Shown here piece by piece: positions 21,008-29,946 of a stretch of DNA of 50,414 nt. The notes below the pieces were generated by a model, which was not told where the DNA came from, ran no database searches, and saw only the letters and a list, made by a program, of their open reading frames with translations. Source of the stretch: Aestuariirhabdus haliotis (lineage in GTDB: Bacteria; Pseudomonadota; Gammaproteobacteria; Pseudomonadales; Aestuariirhabdaceae); contig NZ_JAKSDZ010000024.1 in the NCBI RefSeq assembly GCF_023509475.1, positions 1-50,414 on the forward strand, in the 5' to 3' direction. Made by a program: the position numbers and the translations under genes. Positions within the stretch are counted from its first letter, which is position 1, and the number at the start of each line of letters is the position of its first letter.

Positions 21008-22210
21008 TTATTGGAACAGAGAGGCATATTGTGAGTAACCCTCTTCTTCGAGTTTGTCTTTGGGGATAAATCGCAGTGATGCGGAGTTGATGCAATAACG
21101 TAGACCGGTTGGCGCTGGACCGTCGTCAAAGACATGGCCCAGGTGAGAGTCGGCGTATTTGCTACGCAGTTCGGTACGAGGCATAAAGAGTTTGTAGTCG
21201 GTTTTTTCGACAATCAGCTCTTCATGAATCGGCTTGGTAAAGCTGGGCCAGCCGGTTTTGGAATCGTATTTGTCGGTCGAGGAAAACAGAGGCTCACCGC
21301 TGACGATATCGACATAGATACCCGGCTGTTTGTTATCCCAATATTCGTTGCGATAAGGCGGTTCTGTACCCTCTTCCTGAGTCACTTTGTACTGCATGGG
21401 TGACAGGGACTGTTGTAATGATTCCTTACCTGGGCGTACGAATGTTTTAAAGTCCTCAATGCCGAGCTCTTTTTTCATGGCGGTCATTTTTTTATCAGAC
21501 ATCGCGTCGGTAGTCATCGAGCTCGAGGTCTCCATGTTCGACGTTTTCATCACAGTGCCAGGCGTGTATTTGATCTCCTCGCCCCAGACCTTCTCCAGAT
21601 ACTGGTCACGACCCGAGTTGTAGCGATAGTACTTATAACGGATCGGGTTATTGCTGTAATAGTTCTGATGGTAATCTTCGGCGGGCCAGAATTTCGATGT
21701 TGGCTGGAGCATATCGGGCAAAATCGGTTGTTCAAAACGTCCCGACGCGTTCATCTGTGCGATCGATTGTTCTGCGGCGACTCGCTGTTGTTCATTATGG
21801 TAAAAAATAAAAGGACGATACTGATAACCGCGGTCGACAAACTGGCCCTTGCCATCGGTGGGATTAATCTCCCGCCAGAATATTTGCAGCAGGTCTTCGT
21901 AGCTGATGAGGTTCGGGTCGTAATGCACCTCGATCGCTTCCACATGGCCTGTTTTACCGCTGGAGACCTGTTTGTAGGTCGGGTTTTCGGACTGACCGCC
22001 GATGTAACCTGAGATCGCCTCGTTAACACCAGGGTATTTTTCAAAGGTGGATTCGGTACACCAGAAGCACCCGCCAGCGAAGGTAGCAACATTGGCAGAA
22101 GCGGACATGGGGGAAGCCGTTTTCATATCACTCTTGTCGGATTGAGTACTGTAAACGGTGCCGGCGATCAAGAGTAAAGCCGCGGCGGCCAGGCTCATCA
22201 GGGTTTTCAT
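21008..22210 (-). CDS. msrAB: Exported MsrA-MsrB fusion, methionine sulfoxide reductase
   Basis: A 400-residue bifunctional repair enzyme. A signal peptide (about 1-21) sends it to the periplasm. MsrA domain about 40-200: catalytic C51 in GGCFWC reduces the S-epimer. MsrB domain about 265-390: catalytic C373 in RYCINS reduces the R-epimer. The two CxxC zinc pairs of most MsrB proteins are missing ([12 protein letters not shown] replaces the first), so this is the zinc-free form like PilB/MsrAB of Neisseria; the thioredoxin-like N-domain of PilB is absent. The divergent two-component genes and the direct repeat between them suggest stress-controlled expression. Confidence 0.94.
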   Translation of the reverse strand: MKTLMSLAAAALLLIAGTVYSTQSDKSDMKTASPMSASANVATFAGGCFWCTESTFEKYPGVNEAISGYIGGQSENPTYKQVSSGKTGHVEAIEVHYDPNLISYEDLLQIFWREINPTDGKGQFVDRGYQYRPFIFYHNEQQRVAAEQSIAQMNASGRFEQPILPDMLQPTSKFWPAEDYHQNYYSNNPIRYKYYRYNSGRDQYLEKVWGEEIKYTPGTVMKTSNMETSSSMTTDAMSDKKMTAMKKELGIEDFKTFVRPGKESLQQSLSPMQYKVTQEEGTEPPYRNEYWDNKQPGIYVDIVSGEPLFSSTDKYDSKTGWPSFTKPIHEELIVEKTDYKLFMPRTELRSKYADSHLGHVFDDGPAPTGLRYCINSASLRFIPKDKLEEEGYSQYASLFQ

Positions 22211-22307
22211 AACGCTCTCCAGTTTGCAGGCTGAATCAACCTGTTGTGTTCAGTGTGCCCAAGCCATCTTCGTGTGAAAAGTGTCGAGGCGGCGGTTTTA
22301 TTGAATC

Positions 22308-22334
22308 ATGACATCTCGTGACAATTTCGTGATA
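22308..22334. promoter_or_regulatory. PhoB-box-like direct repeat between msrAB and the two-component operon
   Basis: On the minus strand TATCAC, TGTCAC and TGTCAT follow each other with spacers of 5 and 4 bp. Three half-sites with 10-11 bp period are the pattern bound by OmpR/PhoB-type regulators. It lies 98 bp upstream of msrAB and 110 bp upstream of the response regulator start. Confidence 0.5.
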
Positions 22335-22444
22335 ACTTCAGGCACAAGGCCCAGCATACTGGCAGGTACGATGAGTCATAAGCATTGGTTCACTGGCTGC
22401 AAGCATTCCTGCCAGTCAGGCACTCGAAGAGCGAAGAGGCGTTG

Positions 22445-23158
22445 ATGAGCAAACGAATTCTGGTGATCGAGGACGATCCCGATATCAACAAGCTGGTGGC
22501 GATGAGTCTGGCGGATGCCAATCACAACGTCGATTGCTGCAATGACGGGGCAGAGGGATTGCAGCGTGCGTTGCAGCATGACTATGCGTTGCTGGTTCTG
22601 GACCTGATGCTGCCAGGGCTTGATGGCCTCGAGGTATGCCGTCGCTTGCGCGCCGAGCAGCGCACCTTGCCCATCCTGATGCTGACGGCACGGGATTCGG
22701 AAGCCGACCGAGTGGTGGGGCTCGAGTTGGGAGCCGATGATTACCTGACCAAGCCTTTCTCGGTGCGCGAATTGCAGGCGCGTGTCAAAGCCCTGCTGAG
22801 GCGCGTTGAAATGCTCAGTCAGCGCTCCGAGCCAGAAGCGCTGGAGATTGTGATTGGCCAGCTGGTTATCGATCAACAGCGACGCCGGGTTACGGTGGGC
22901 GGACAGGAAGTGGAATTGACGGCGACCGAATTCGATCTGTTGCTCTATCTGGCTCGTCAGCCGGGTAAGGTTTTCAGCCGTACCGAACTACTGGATGCGG
23001 TCTGGGGCTATCAGCACAGTGGTTACGAGCACACGGTTAATTCTCACATCAATCGGCTGCGCAACAAGTTGGAGGCCGAACCCTCAGATCCCCGTTATGT
23101 GCTGACGGTTTGGGGCGTGGGTTACAAGCTTTGCGAAACCGCAGGTGCGCCATGCTGA
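22445..23158 (+). CDS. OmpR-family response regulator
   Basis: A 237-residue regulator: receiver domain (1-120) with acidic pocket E9, D10, D11, phosphoacceptor D53 in LVLDLMLPG, and K at the TKPF motif; winged-helix DNA-binding domain (about 135-232) with ELTATEFDLLLYLARQPG and VNSHINRLRNKLE. The ATG at 22445 is preferred because it begins the canonical MSKRILVIEDD and follows GAGGCG; the longer frame adds an unrelated N-terminus. It overlaps the kinase start by 7 bp. A direct repeat upstream is a likely self-binding site. Confidence 0.95.
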   Translation: MSKRILVIEDDPDINKLVAMSLADANHNVDCCNDGAEGLQRALQHDYALLVLDLMLPGLDGLEVCRRLRAEQRTLPILMLTARDSEADRVVGLELGADDYLTKPFSVRELQARVKALLRRVEMLSQRSEPEALEIVIGQLVIDQQRRRVTVGGQEVELTATEFDLLLYLARQPGKVFSRTELLDAVWGYQHSGYEHTVNSHINRLRNKLEAEPSDPRYVLTVWGVGYKLCETAGAPC

Positions 23159-24642
23159 AGCGCTTCTCGACCTTTTACAGCAAGTTGTCGTTGGCCTTGC
23201 TGGTCAGCTTCTTGCTGCTGGTCGTGCTTCTGATGGCGTTGGCCCAGCAACTCACCCGCACCTATCAGGACGAAGTAGAGCAGCGTTTGCACCGTGATCT
23301 GGCGCGCCATATCGTGCAGGATAACCCGCTAATTCGTGGCGGCGAAATCGACCAGCAAGCTCTCAAGCAAAGCTTTCATTCGATGATGATTCTGGGCCCC
23401 AGTTTCGAATTCTATTTATTGGGTTCGGCTGGTGAAGTTATCACTTACTCGGCGGATAAATCCCGAATCAAGAGGCAGTCGGTCAGCCTCGAGCCGATTA
23501 AGGCCTTTCTTGGGGCTAGCCGAATGTTGCCCATTATGGGGGATGATCCCCGCTCACTGACTCGACAGAAAGTCTTTTCGGTGGCTGAGATTCGTGATGG
23601 TGACCACTTGATGGGTTACCTCTATATCATTATTGGCGGTGAGGTTTACGATGACCTGACGGCGCTGCTGGAGCAGAGCCATATCGTCAAGCTGGGGGTC
23701 TGGGGGGCTTTGGCGGCACTGGCCTTTGGCTTATTGGTGAGCCTGTTTCTGTTTGCCCTGCTGACTCGCCCACTGCGCCGACTGTCCCGGGAAATGACCC
23801 AGTATCGCCAGCGAGGTTTTGATCAGGTTTTGCCCTCATCCGAGACATGGTCGGCGGATAGCCTGGATGAGATCGAACGCCTGGGCGCGACCTTTAACGA
23901 GCTGGTGTCTGTTCTGGAACAGCAGTATCTGAGGGTTAAGGGCAGTGACGAGCTACGCCGTGAACTGGTGTCTTATATATCCCATGACCTTCGCACGCCT
24001 TTGGCGGCGTTGCTGGGCTATCTGGAAACCTGGCAGATTCGCCATGGGGAGACGGAAGGGGCTGAACTGGTGCGGGTTGCGCTGGAGAATGCCCAGCGGG
24101 TCAGTGCGCTGGTGGAGCAACTGTTCGAGCTGGCTCATCTCGACAGTGCCGATAGCCGAGTGCATCCGGAGCCGGTTGCCATCGCCGAACTGGCACAGGA
24201 CCTGTTGCAAAAACTGGCCCTTGCGGCCGAGCAGCAAGGCATCAGCTTATCGGTAGAGCCCAGAGACCCCTCCCTGCAATTGATGGCGGATATAGAAAAG
24301 CTGGAGCGAGTGCTGACTAACCTGCTTGACAATGCCATTCGCCACTGTGAGTCGGGCGACCGGGTTTGGGTGGAAATTGAACCGGTTGCCGGGGGGATGC
24401 GCGTTAGCGTCTGCGACAGTGGACGGGGCATAGCCGAAGAAGATTTGCCGCATATTTTCGACCCCCATTATCGAGGGGCCAGCGCCGTCACAGGCCGGCT
24501 GGGAAACAGCGGTTTGGGGTTGGCCATCAGTCGGCGAATATTGCAGTTGCATGGCAGCGATATCGATGTGGAGAGCGTGGCAGGACAGGGTAGCCGCTTC
24601 TACTTTGTGTTACCTTTGCCTGCTTATAAACAGCAGAAATAA
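23152..24642 (+). CDS. Sensor histidine kinase, HAMP-HisKA-HATPase
   Basis: A 496-residue inner-membrane kinase. Two transmembrane helices (about 10-35 and 180-205) enclose a periplasmic sensor of about 145 residues with no recognised fold. A HAMP domain follows (about 205-260), then HisKA with H278 in ISHDLRTPLAAL, and HATPase with N-box LTNLLDNAIRHC, DSGRGI and GNSGLGLAIS. The start ATG 23152 lies inside the regulator's last codons, so the pair is translationally coupled. Signal unknown; the divergent msrAB suggests oxidative or envelope stress. Confidence 0.94.
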   Translation: MLKRFSTFYSKLSLALLVSFLLLVVLLMALAQQLTRTYQDEVEQRLHRDLARHIVQDNPLIRGGEIDQQALKQSFHSMMILGPSFEFYLLGSAGEVITYSADKSRIKRQSVSLEPIKAFLGASRMLPIMGDDPRSLTRQKVFSVAEIRDGDHLMGYLYIIIGGEVYDDLTALLEQSHIVKLGVWGALAALAFGLLVSLFLFALLTRPLRRLSREMTQYRQRGFDQVLPSSETWSADSLDEIERLGATFNELVSVLEQQYLRVKGSDELRRELVSYISHDLRTPLAALLGYLETWQIRHGETEGAELVRVALENAQRVSALVEQLFELAHLDSADSRVHPEPVAIAELAQDLLQKLALAAEQQGISLSVEPRDPSLQLMADIEKLERVLTNLLDNAIRHCESGDRVWVEIEPVAGGMRVSVCDSGRGIAEEDLPHIFDPHYRGASAVTGRLGNSGLGLAISRRILQLHGSDIDVESVAGQGSRFYFVLPLPAYKQQK

Positions 24643-24656
24643 GGAAACCACTGCCG

Positions 24657-25574
24657 GTGTTGTTAGCTTCTATGCCCTCTTTGGCTCCCCTGTTTGCCCG
24701 GGCGTTACTGGCGCGCGGCAAGAAGGGGGCGTTGCCTTCCTCGATGCCTGAAGGTCGGATCCGGGTCGAAGACGTTCGAATCGATTCGTCACATCTTCAC
24801 AACTATCGCACTCTGGTTGGGGCCCCGGAATCAACCGTCGCGGCGGGCGGTGCGTCGCTGCCGATCTGTTATCCCCACCTGCTGAGCTTTCCCTTGCAGT
24901 TGAAACTCCTTGTCGCACCCGATTTTCCCTTGCCATTGCTGGGGTTGGTGCATCTGAGAAACCGTATTCGGTTGCTTGGCCAGCTTGATGTACATCAGCC
25001 ACTGGCGATTGAATGTTGGCTAGGTGAGCAGCGAAGCACCGAGCGGGGGCTGGAGTTTGATCTATGGACCCAGGTCGAACAACAGGGACAACCATTGTGG
25101 CAAAGTTGCAGTGTGAATCTGTATCGTCAGGGATCTGCTGGAGAAACCTCTACCGGCAGCTCTACCAGAGCCTCACAGCGCCGGCCGGTCTCTCCCCTGG
25201 CGACCACAGAATGTTGGTCCTTAGCCGCTAACCTGGGCTGGTTATACGCTCGCAGTGCGGGTGATTTCAATCCGATTCACTTGCACCCCCTGAGCGCAAA
25301 GCTGTTTGGCTTCCCTCGCGCTATCATCCATGGCATGTGGAGTAAGGCGCGTTGTTTGAGCCGGTTGCAGCCCTTGTTGGATAGCCTGGGCACCAAGTTG
25401 GAAATAGAGTGCGATTTCAAAACTCCTGTGTTTCTGCCTGGCCAGGTACTGATGAGCTGGCAAGAGGAAGGCGAGGCAGGTATCGCATTTCTGTTGCAAG
25501 ATGGCGAAGGCGTTAAGCCCCATCTGCAAGGCCGAGTGAGATCGCTTGCAGATCCGCTGATGGATGCTGTTTGA
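24657..25574 (+). CDS. MaoC-like hotdog dehydratase family protein
   Basis: A 305-residue protein. The C-terminal half contains the hydratase-2 motif YARSAGDFNPIHLHP with following AIIHGMW, typical of MaoC-type enoyl-CoA hydratases/dehydratases. The N-terminal half (about 60-160) looks like a second, degenerate hotdog. The likely substrate is an acyl thioester, but which one is unknown. AAGGAAA precedes the GTG start at 24657; the in-frame ATG at 24672 is an alternative. It starts 14 bp after the kinase gene and may be co-transcribed with it. Confidence 0.8.
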   Translation: MLLASMPSLAPLFARALLARGKKGALPSSMPEGRIRVEDVRIDSSHLHNYRTLVGAPESTVAAGGASLPICYPHLLSFPLQLKLLVAPDFPLPLLGLVHLRNRIRLLGQLDVHQPLAIECWLGEQRSTERGLEFDLWTQVEQQGQPLWQSCSVNLYRQGSAGETSTGSSTRASQRRPVSPLATTECWSLAANLGWLYARSAGDFNPIHLHPLSAKLFGFPRAIIHGMWSKARCLSRLQPLLDSLGTKLEIECDFKTPVFLPGQVLMSWQEEGEAGIAFLLQDGEGVKPHLQGRVRSLADPLMDAV

Positions 25575-25652
25575 TGATGCGAACTGCGGAAGCAATAGCA
25601 AGGTTGAGTGAAATCAGATGAGAATATTTATGATGAAACAGGAACGGGTGTT

Positions 25653-26264
25653 ATGACGCTGGCGGCCTGGTTGGCATTGGTAGGCGTCTGCCTGCTGGGG
25701 GCTATGTCTCCCGGTCCCAGTCTGGCGGTGGTGTTGCGACATACGGTCAACCATTCTCGCTCCCATGGTATTGCGGTGGGGGTGGCTCACGCTCTGGGTG
25801 TGGGCTGTTACGCATTATTGTCCGTGACCGGGCTGGCGGCACTGTTTGCGCTCTACCCCTTTGGTCAGCAGCTGTTGGGCTGGGCGGGCGCCGTTTATCT
25901 GGCCTGGCTGGGTGTGAAATCCTTGCGCAGTGCTGGTTCAGTGGGTGATGAGGTGGCGGAGGCGACCGCACAGAGCTGGCAGCAAGCCGCACGGGATGGT
26001 TTGATGATCTCGTTGCTGAATCCCAAGCTGATGATCTTCTTTGTCGCTCTGTTCAGTCAGTTCATACAGCCGGATACCTCCTGGTGGGTGGCGCTGGTTA
26101 TGGTGCTAACGCCAACGCTGATTGATGGTGGCTGGTATTGCCTGGTAGCGGTGGTGCTGTCGCGTCAATCGATATTGGAGAGGCTCAAGGCACAATCGGT
26201 GCTGATTGACCGTATTACCGGAGTGTTATTGCTGATTGTGGCGTTGCGGGTAGTGACTCTCTAG
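25653..26264 (+). CDS. LysE/RhtB-family amino acid exporter
   Basis: A 203-residue protein with about six transmembrane helices. The family signature GAMSPGPSLAVVLRH is at the N-terminus, followed by GIAVGVAHALGVG and LLNPKLMIFFVALFSQF. It exports an amino acid or derivative from the cytoplasm; substrate cannot be told from sequence. ATG 25653 is preceded by GGAACGGG and yields the family N-terminus; the upstream ATG at 25608 adds 15 hydrophilic residues and is less likely. Confidence 0.9.
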   Translation: MTLAAWLALVGVCLLGAMSPGPSLAVVLRHTVNHSRSHGIAVGVAHALGVGCYALLSVTGLAALFALYPFGQQLLGWAGAVYLAWLGVKSLRSAGSVGDEVAEATAQSWQQAARDGLMISLLNPKLMIFFVALFSQFIQPDTSWWVALVMVLTPTLIDGGWYCLVAVVLSRQSILERLKAQSVLIDRITGVLLLIVALRVVTL

Positions 26265-26273
26265 CAGGCTGCT

Positions 26274-26301
26274 TTGTGGTGGGTAAAGAATGGTCTATAA
26301 T
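26274..26301 (+). promoter_or_regulatory. Putative sigma-70 promoter of the cytochrome c5 gene
   Basis: TTGTGG (26274-26279) and a perfect TATAAT (26296-26301) are 16 bp apart, about 70 bp before the GTG start. Confidence 0.55.
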
Positions 26302-26368
26302 CGCCCCTGCAAAATTTCTACATGATCAAATAATGGTCAGAACCAATAACCGATGAGGGGGAAGCCGC

Positions 26369-26806
26369 GTGGCTTTAGCAATCGAGATGTTCAAAAAAAG
26401 TGTCCTTGGCGCACTCTGTATCGTGGGTTTGATGCTGGCTTCCGTAAGCCAGGCAGACGAAGCCATTGCCGAACGCATTAAGCCGGTTGGTGAAGTCTGT
26501 GTGCAAGGCGACCCTTGTGCCAGCGCCAGTGTCGAGACGGCCAGTGCTGGTGCCGCAGGCAAGAGCGGTGACGCAGTCTATAATGCAGCCTGCGCGGCTT
26601 GTCACGGTTCCGGTATTCTGGGCGCGCCCAAGAAAGATGACAGCGACGAGTGGAAAGCTCGTGAAGCCAAAGCCGGAGACTTTGCCGCTTTGCTGGCCAG
26701 CGCCATCAAGGGCGTTAACAGCATGCCGGCTAAAGGCGGCTGCAGTGCTTGTAGCGACGACGAACTGGCCTCAGCCATCGAGTACATGAGTGGCCTGTCC
26801 CGCTAG
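26369..26806 (+). CDS. Cytochrome c5-like periplasmic monohaem cytochrome
   Basis: A 145-residue exported protein. Signal peptide about 1-29 (ends VSQA). The class I cytochrome c domain has CAACH (C75, C78, H79), a downstream Met ligand in NSMPAKGG, and the extra cysteine pair GGCSACSDDEL that is typical of cytochrome c5. An additional pair (C44, C50) sits before the domain. It probably shuttles electrons in the periplasm, possibly to terminal reductases. Start is GTG 26369 after GAGGGGG; ATG 26387 is an alternative. Confidence 0.92.
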   Translation: MALAIEMFKKSVLGALCIVGLMLASVSQADEAIAERIKPVGEVCVQGDPCASASVETASAGAAGKSGDAVYNAACAACHGSGILGAPKKDDSDEWKAREAKAGDFAALLASAIKGVNSMPAKGGCSACSDDELASAIEYMSGLSR

Positions 26807-26819
26807 TTTCTGATCGCAC

Positions 26820-26859
26820 AAAAAACCTCCCCCGGAACGGCTCCGCGGGAGGTTTTTTT
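26820..26859. terminator. Rho-independent terminator after cytochrome c5
   Basis: Stem CCTCCC / GGGAGG with an inner GGA/TCC pairing, preceded by A6 and followed by T7. Confidence 0.92.
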
Positions 26860-26941
26860 ATGTCTGGAAGGTTCACAAAAATAGCGTTACGGTCAGAATA
26901 TGATAACGCCGGGTATCGTTTATATGGCTGAGGTGGGCTCG

Positions 26942-27661
26942 ATGACCGCAGATGAGTATTCGCAAAGCATTGATTGGGATGAAATCTACGCGGCCTTTCA
27001 TGATCCAGAATCCGTCGCTCGACGAATTCTGGGGGAGCTGGATGGAGGTGCCGGACCGGTACTATTCTGCGGATTTCCGGCCGTAGCAGCCTATCTGGCT
27101 GAGCAAGTAGAGCTTGTTTTTATCGATAGCTCGCGAGTGATTACAGAACGAGCCCGGTGTCGGTATCCAGCGCTGTCATCCATTATTACGGGGGATGTGA
27201 TGGAGGTGCTCCGGTGCCATCCTGCGAAGCAGGTTGTCATCTCGGGTCGGTTGTCGGCATTTTGGCAGGATCAGCAGAATCTTGAAGAACTTGCCGCCGC
27301 CTTAGGATGTTTTGAGCGCCGCTGTGTACTGATCGATTTTTTTGATCGGGACGCTATCTATTCCAATCTGGAAGTCCATTTCGAACAACCCCGATGCCAG
27401 GGGAAGGAGAGGGGTAAATGGTTGTTTAACCAGATCAGTAAGGTGTCGCCGGCTGTCCCGGCTATCTACAGGGCGAATCTCCAGGTAACTTATAATGTCG
27501 GATCTACCCGATGCAGTTATGCAACGACTCGAGCGTTTTTTTCCAAAGCAGATATCGATGCTTGGTGTCAGCGGCGTCTACCTGACTATCAGACCCTGTT
27601 GTCGCCGCCTCTGTTAGAGAATGATCTGGGCTTTCTTCTTAAACTGATCGGGAGAACCTGA
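26942..27661 (+). CDS. Methyltransferase-like protein of unknown substrate
   Basis: A 239-residue soluble protein. The order of elements resembles a class I SAM-dependent methyltransferase: a strand PVLFCGFPAVAAYL, then VELVFIDSSRVITERA with an acidic residue ending strand 2, then SSIITGDVMEVL and QVVISGRLSAFW. The glycine-rich loop is poor, so SAM binding is inferred, not shown. ATG 26942 is favoured because GAGGTGGG lies just upstream; ATG 26900 and 26924 are in frame. Its stop overlaps the ATG of the DOPA-dioxygenase-family gene (TGATG). Confidence 0.6.
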   Translation: MTADEYSQSIDWDEIYAAFHDPESVARRILGELDGGAGPVLFCGFPAVAAYLAEQVELVFIDSSRVITERARCRYPALSSIITGDVMEVLRCHPAKQVVISGRLSAFWQDQQNLEELAAALGCFERRCVLIDFFDRDAIYSNLEVHFEQPRCQGKERGKWLFNQISKVSPAVPAIYRANLQVTYNVGSTRCSYATTRAFFSKADIDAWCQRRLPDYQTLLSPPLLENDLGFLLKLIGRT

Positions 27662-28008
27662 TGCGCCCCGTTAAACGCCATAAGGCATACCATGCTCATG
27701 TTTACTTCGATGAAAACAGTAAAAAAGTAGCTCGGACTTTATGTGATACGGTGGCTACAGAATTTGTCGTTTCGGTTGGCCGTTTTCATGAGCGCTGTGT
27801 TGGGCCGCATACCCGTTGGAGCTGCCAGATTGCCTTTTCCGACAAGGTGTTTGATGAACTGATTCCCTGGCTGGATGCCGAGCGAAATGGCTTGAGTGTT
27901 CTTGTACACGGCATGACCGGCGATAACCTGAAAGACCATACCGAATACGCCTATTGGCTGGGTACACCGGTCGAGTTGAAGCTGGATGGTTTTCGCGCGG
28001 ATACCTAG
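27661..28008 (+). CDS. DOPA 4,5-dioxygenase family protein
   Basis: A 115-residue protein of the DOPA_dioxygenase family (PF08883). Conserved histidines appear in YHAHVYFD, GRFHERCVGPHTRW and SVLVHGMTGDNLKDHTEYAYWLG. Fungal and plant members open the ring of DOPA to betalamic-acid precursors; bacterial members are mostly unstudied. Co-translation with a methyltransferase-like protein suggests that both act on the same small molecule, which is inference. Fully sized for the family. Confidence 0.87.
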   Translation: MRPVKRHKAYHAHVYFDENSKKVARTLCDTVATEFVVSVGRFHERCVGPHTRWSCQIAFSDKVFDELIPWLDAERNGLSVLVHGMTGDNLKDHTEYAYWLGTPVELKLDGFRADT

Positions 28009-28266
28009 TCCAGGCTGTTGGTGTTCGTCTGCCAGGTCTCTGGTATGAAAATTAAAGCCGGTCAGGTCGGCGAATTGATATGCATCGATACAGCCGGGAA
28101 TTCAATAGCCATCAGACAAACTGGCGGTGAATTTCAGAGAGATTCGAAGCGTTACAAAATGAGCTAAGCTGAAAGAGTTTGCCAAACAGGGGGCTTTTCC
28201 CATGATCAAATTCTGCTACTCTGCGGCCCCTTATCTCTATAAACCACCCACCAAGGAAGCCAATTC

Positions 28267-29364
28267 ATGCCGGTATTGAATCGACTCTGTGCCCCCCTGC
28301 TGATAGCGCTGTTTTCTGCATCCCAGGTTTGGGCCGAAGGCCAGGTTAATGTTTATAACTGGAATGATTATATAGCCGAAGACACCATTGCTAATTTTCA
28401 GAAAGAAACTGGCATTAAGGTTGTTTATGACGTCTTCGATGCCAATGAAGTTCTCGAAGCCAAGTTGCTTACCGGGCAGTCCGGGTACGACCTGGTGGTG
28501 CCTTCGGATAACTTTATGGCCAAGCAAATAACGGCCGGTATTTATCAGCCGCTCGATAAAAGCAAGTTACCTAACCTTAAGCACCTGAATCCCAAGCTGA
28601 TGTCGGAGCTGGCTGAGATTACCGATCCCGGAAATAAATATGGCGTGCCCTATATGTGGGGAACGACCGGGATTGGTTACAATCCGGAGAAAGTGAAAGC
28701 GGTTCTGGGTGAGGATGCCCCGGTGGATAGCTGGGCGCTGATTTTTGAACCCCGCTATATGGAAAAACTGGCGACTTGCGGGGTCAGTTTTATGGATTCT
28801 CCCGATGAGATGATGCCCCTGGCGCTGAACTATCTGGGCCTCGATCCGAATAGCCTGAGTGCAGCGGATTACGATAAAGCCGCCGAGTTGATGCAACAAG
28901 TTCGACCCTATATCAGCTACTTCCACTCATCCAAATACATTGCTGATCTGGCCAATGGAGATACCTGTGTTGCGGTTGGCTGGTCGGGAGATGTCTTGCA
29001 GGCAGCAGACCGTGCCGACGAAGCCGGTAACGGTGTCATGGTGGCGTACAGCATACCCAAGGAAGGTGCCCCGATCTGGTTTGATATGATCGGTATTCCC
29101 AAGGATGCGCCCAATGTAGAAAATGCTCACTTGCTGATTAATTATCTGCTTGAACCTGCAGTAATGGCCGAGATCGTGGATTATGTTGCCTATGCCACGC
29201 CTAACGATGCGGCTATTGCCCTGGTGGACGAGGACATTCGCAATGACCAGGGTATTTTTCCTGGCCCCGAGGTGATGGCCAAGCTGTATCTGCACAAGCC
29301 GTTGTTGCGCAAGCTGGAACGCAAGCAGACAAGGCTCTGGACGCGTTTGAAATCGGGTCAGTAA
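28267..29364 (+). CDS. Periplasmic polyamine-binding protein (PotF/SpuD-like)
   Basis: A 365-residue solute-binding protein for putrescine or spermidine. Signal peptide 1-23 (VWA cut). Family marks: VNVYNWNDYIAEDT, GYDLVVPSDNFMAKQI, YMWGTTGIGYNP, and CVAVGWSGDVLQA, containing the aromatic and acidic ligand-binding residues. No permease or ATPase is nearby, so it is an orphan that may serve a transporter elsewhere or a sensor. AAGGAAG precedes the ATG. A mini-ORF of 25 codons overlaps its start. Confidence 0.93.
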   Translation: MPVLNRLCAPLLIALFSASQVWAEGQVNVYNWNDYIAEDTIANFQKETGIKVVYDVFDANEVLEAKLLTGQSGYDLVVPSDNFMAKQITAGIYQPLDKSKLPNLKHLNPKLMSELAEITDPGNKYGVPYMWGTTGIGYNPEKVKAVLGEDAPVDSWALIFEPRYMEKLATCGVSFMDSPDEMMPLALNYLGLDPNSLSAADYDKAAELMQQVRPYISYFHSSKYIADLANGDTCVAVGWSGDVLQAADRADEAGNGVMVAYSIPKEGAPIWFDMIGIPKDAPNVENAHLLINYLLEPAVMAEIVDYVAYATPNDAAIALVDEDIRNDQGIFPGPEVMAKLYLHKPLLRKLERKQTRLWTRLKSGQ

Positions 29365-29384
29365 GACGTTCAGTGTTGTGGTAG

Positions 29385-29414
29385 AAAAAAGGGCCTGGAT
29401 GCAGGCCCTTTTTT
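29385..29414. terminator. Bidirectional terminator
   Basis: A6, stem GGGCCTG / CAGGCCC with loop GAT-type, T6. Serves the polyamine-binding gene (plus) and the thioesterase gene (minus). Confidence 0.92.
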
Positions 29415-29440
29415 GATGGATGACCAGGGCAGGGGTCGTC

Positions 29441-29860
29441 TCAGGCTTTGAGTACTGCCATGGTGAGCCTGGAGATACAGACCGACTTGCCTTTATCGCT
29501 TTCCATGCGGATCTCCCACACTTGGGTAGAACGACCAACGTGAATGGCTTTCGCGGTGCCGGTCAAGGTTCCCGAGCGCAGGCTCGACAGGTGGTTGGCA
29601 TTGATCTCAAGACCAACACAGTAGTGACCCGCTTCGGCGGCCAGATTCGCCGCCGTGCTGCCCAGGGTTTCCGCCAATACCACCGAGGCGCCGCCGTGAA
29701 GAATACCCATGGGTTGATGGGTGCGGGCATCGACGGGCATGGTGCCCACCAGATAATCGTCGCCCAGCTCGGTCATTTCGATGCCCAGATGACGAACCAG
29801 AGAATTTTCCGATTGACGGTTTAGCTGGTCCAGCGTGGAGGTTTTTTTCCAGATACTCAT
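29441..29860 (-). CDS. Hotdog-fold acyl-CoA thioesterase (PaaI / MenI-like)
   Basis: A 139-residue hotdog thioesterase. The signature MGILHGGASVVLAETLGS contains the HGG motif and the catalytic acidic residue (E) of the YdiI/EntH-type. The tail (STQVWEIRM, SVCISRLTMAVL) fits. YdiI/MenI cleaves 1,4-dihydroxy-2-naphthoyl-CoA in menaquinone synthesis, but many relatives are broad. It lies 86 bp after rep on the same strand; functional linkage is not apparent. Confidence 0.9.
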   Translation of the reverse strand: MSIWKKTSTLDQLNRQSENSLVRHLGIEMTELGDDYLVGTMPVDARTHQPMGILHGGASVVLAETLGSTAANLAAEAGHYCVGLEINANHLSSLRSGTLTGTAKAIHVGRSTQVWEIRMESDKGKSVCISRLTMAVLKA

Positions 29861-29946
29861 AATGGCTCCTTAATATCGTCCGCCGATTCAAACAGGAAGG
29901 CGGGTGTCGGGCAATCGCTCCAAGGAATCAGTTTTGGGGGCCAGCG

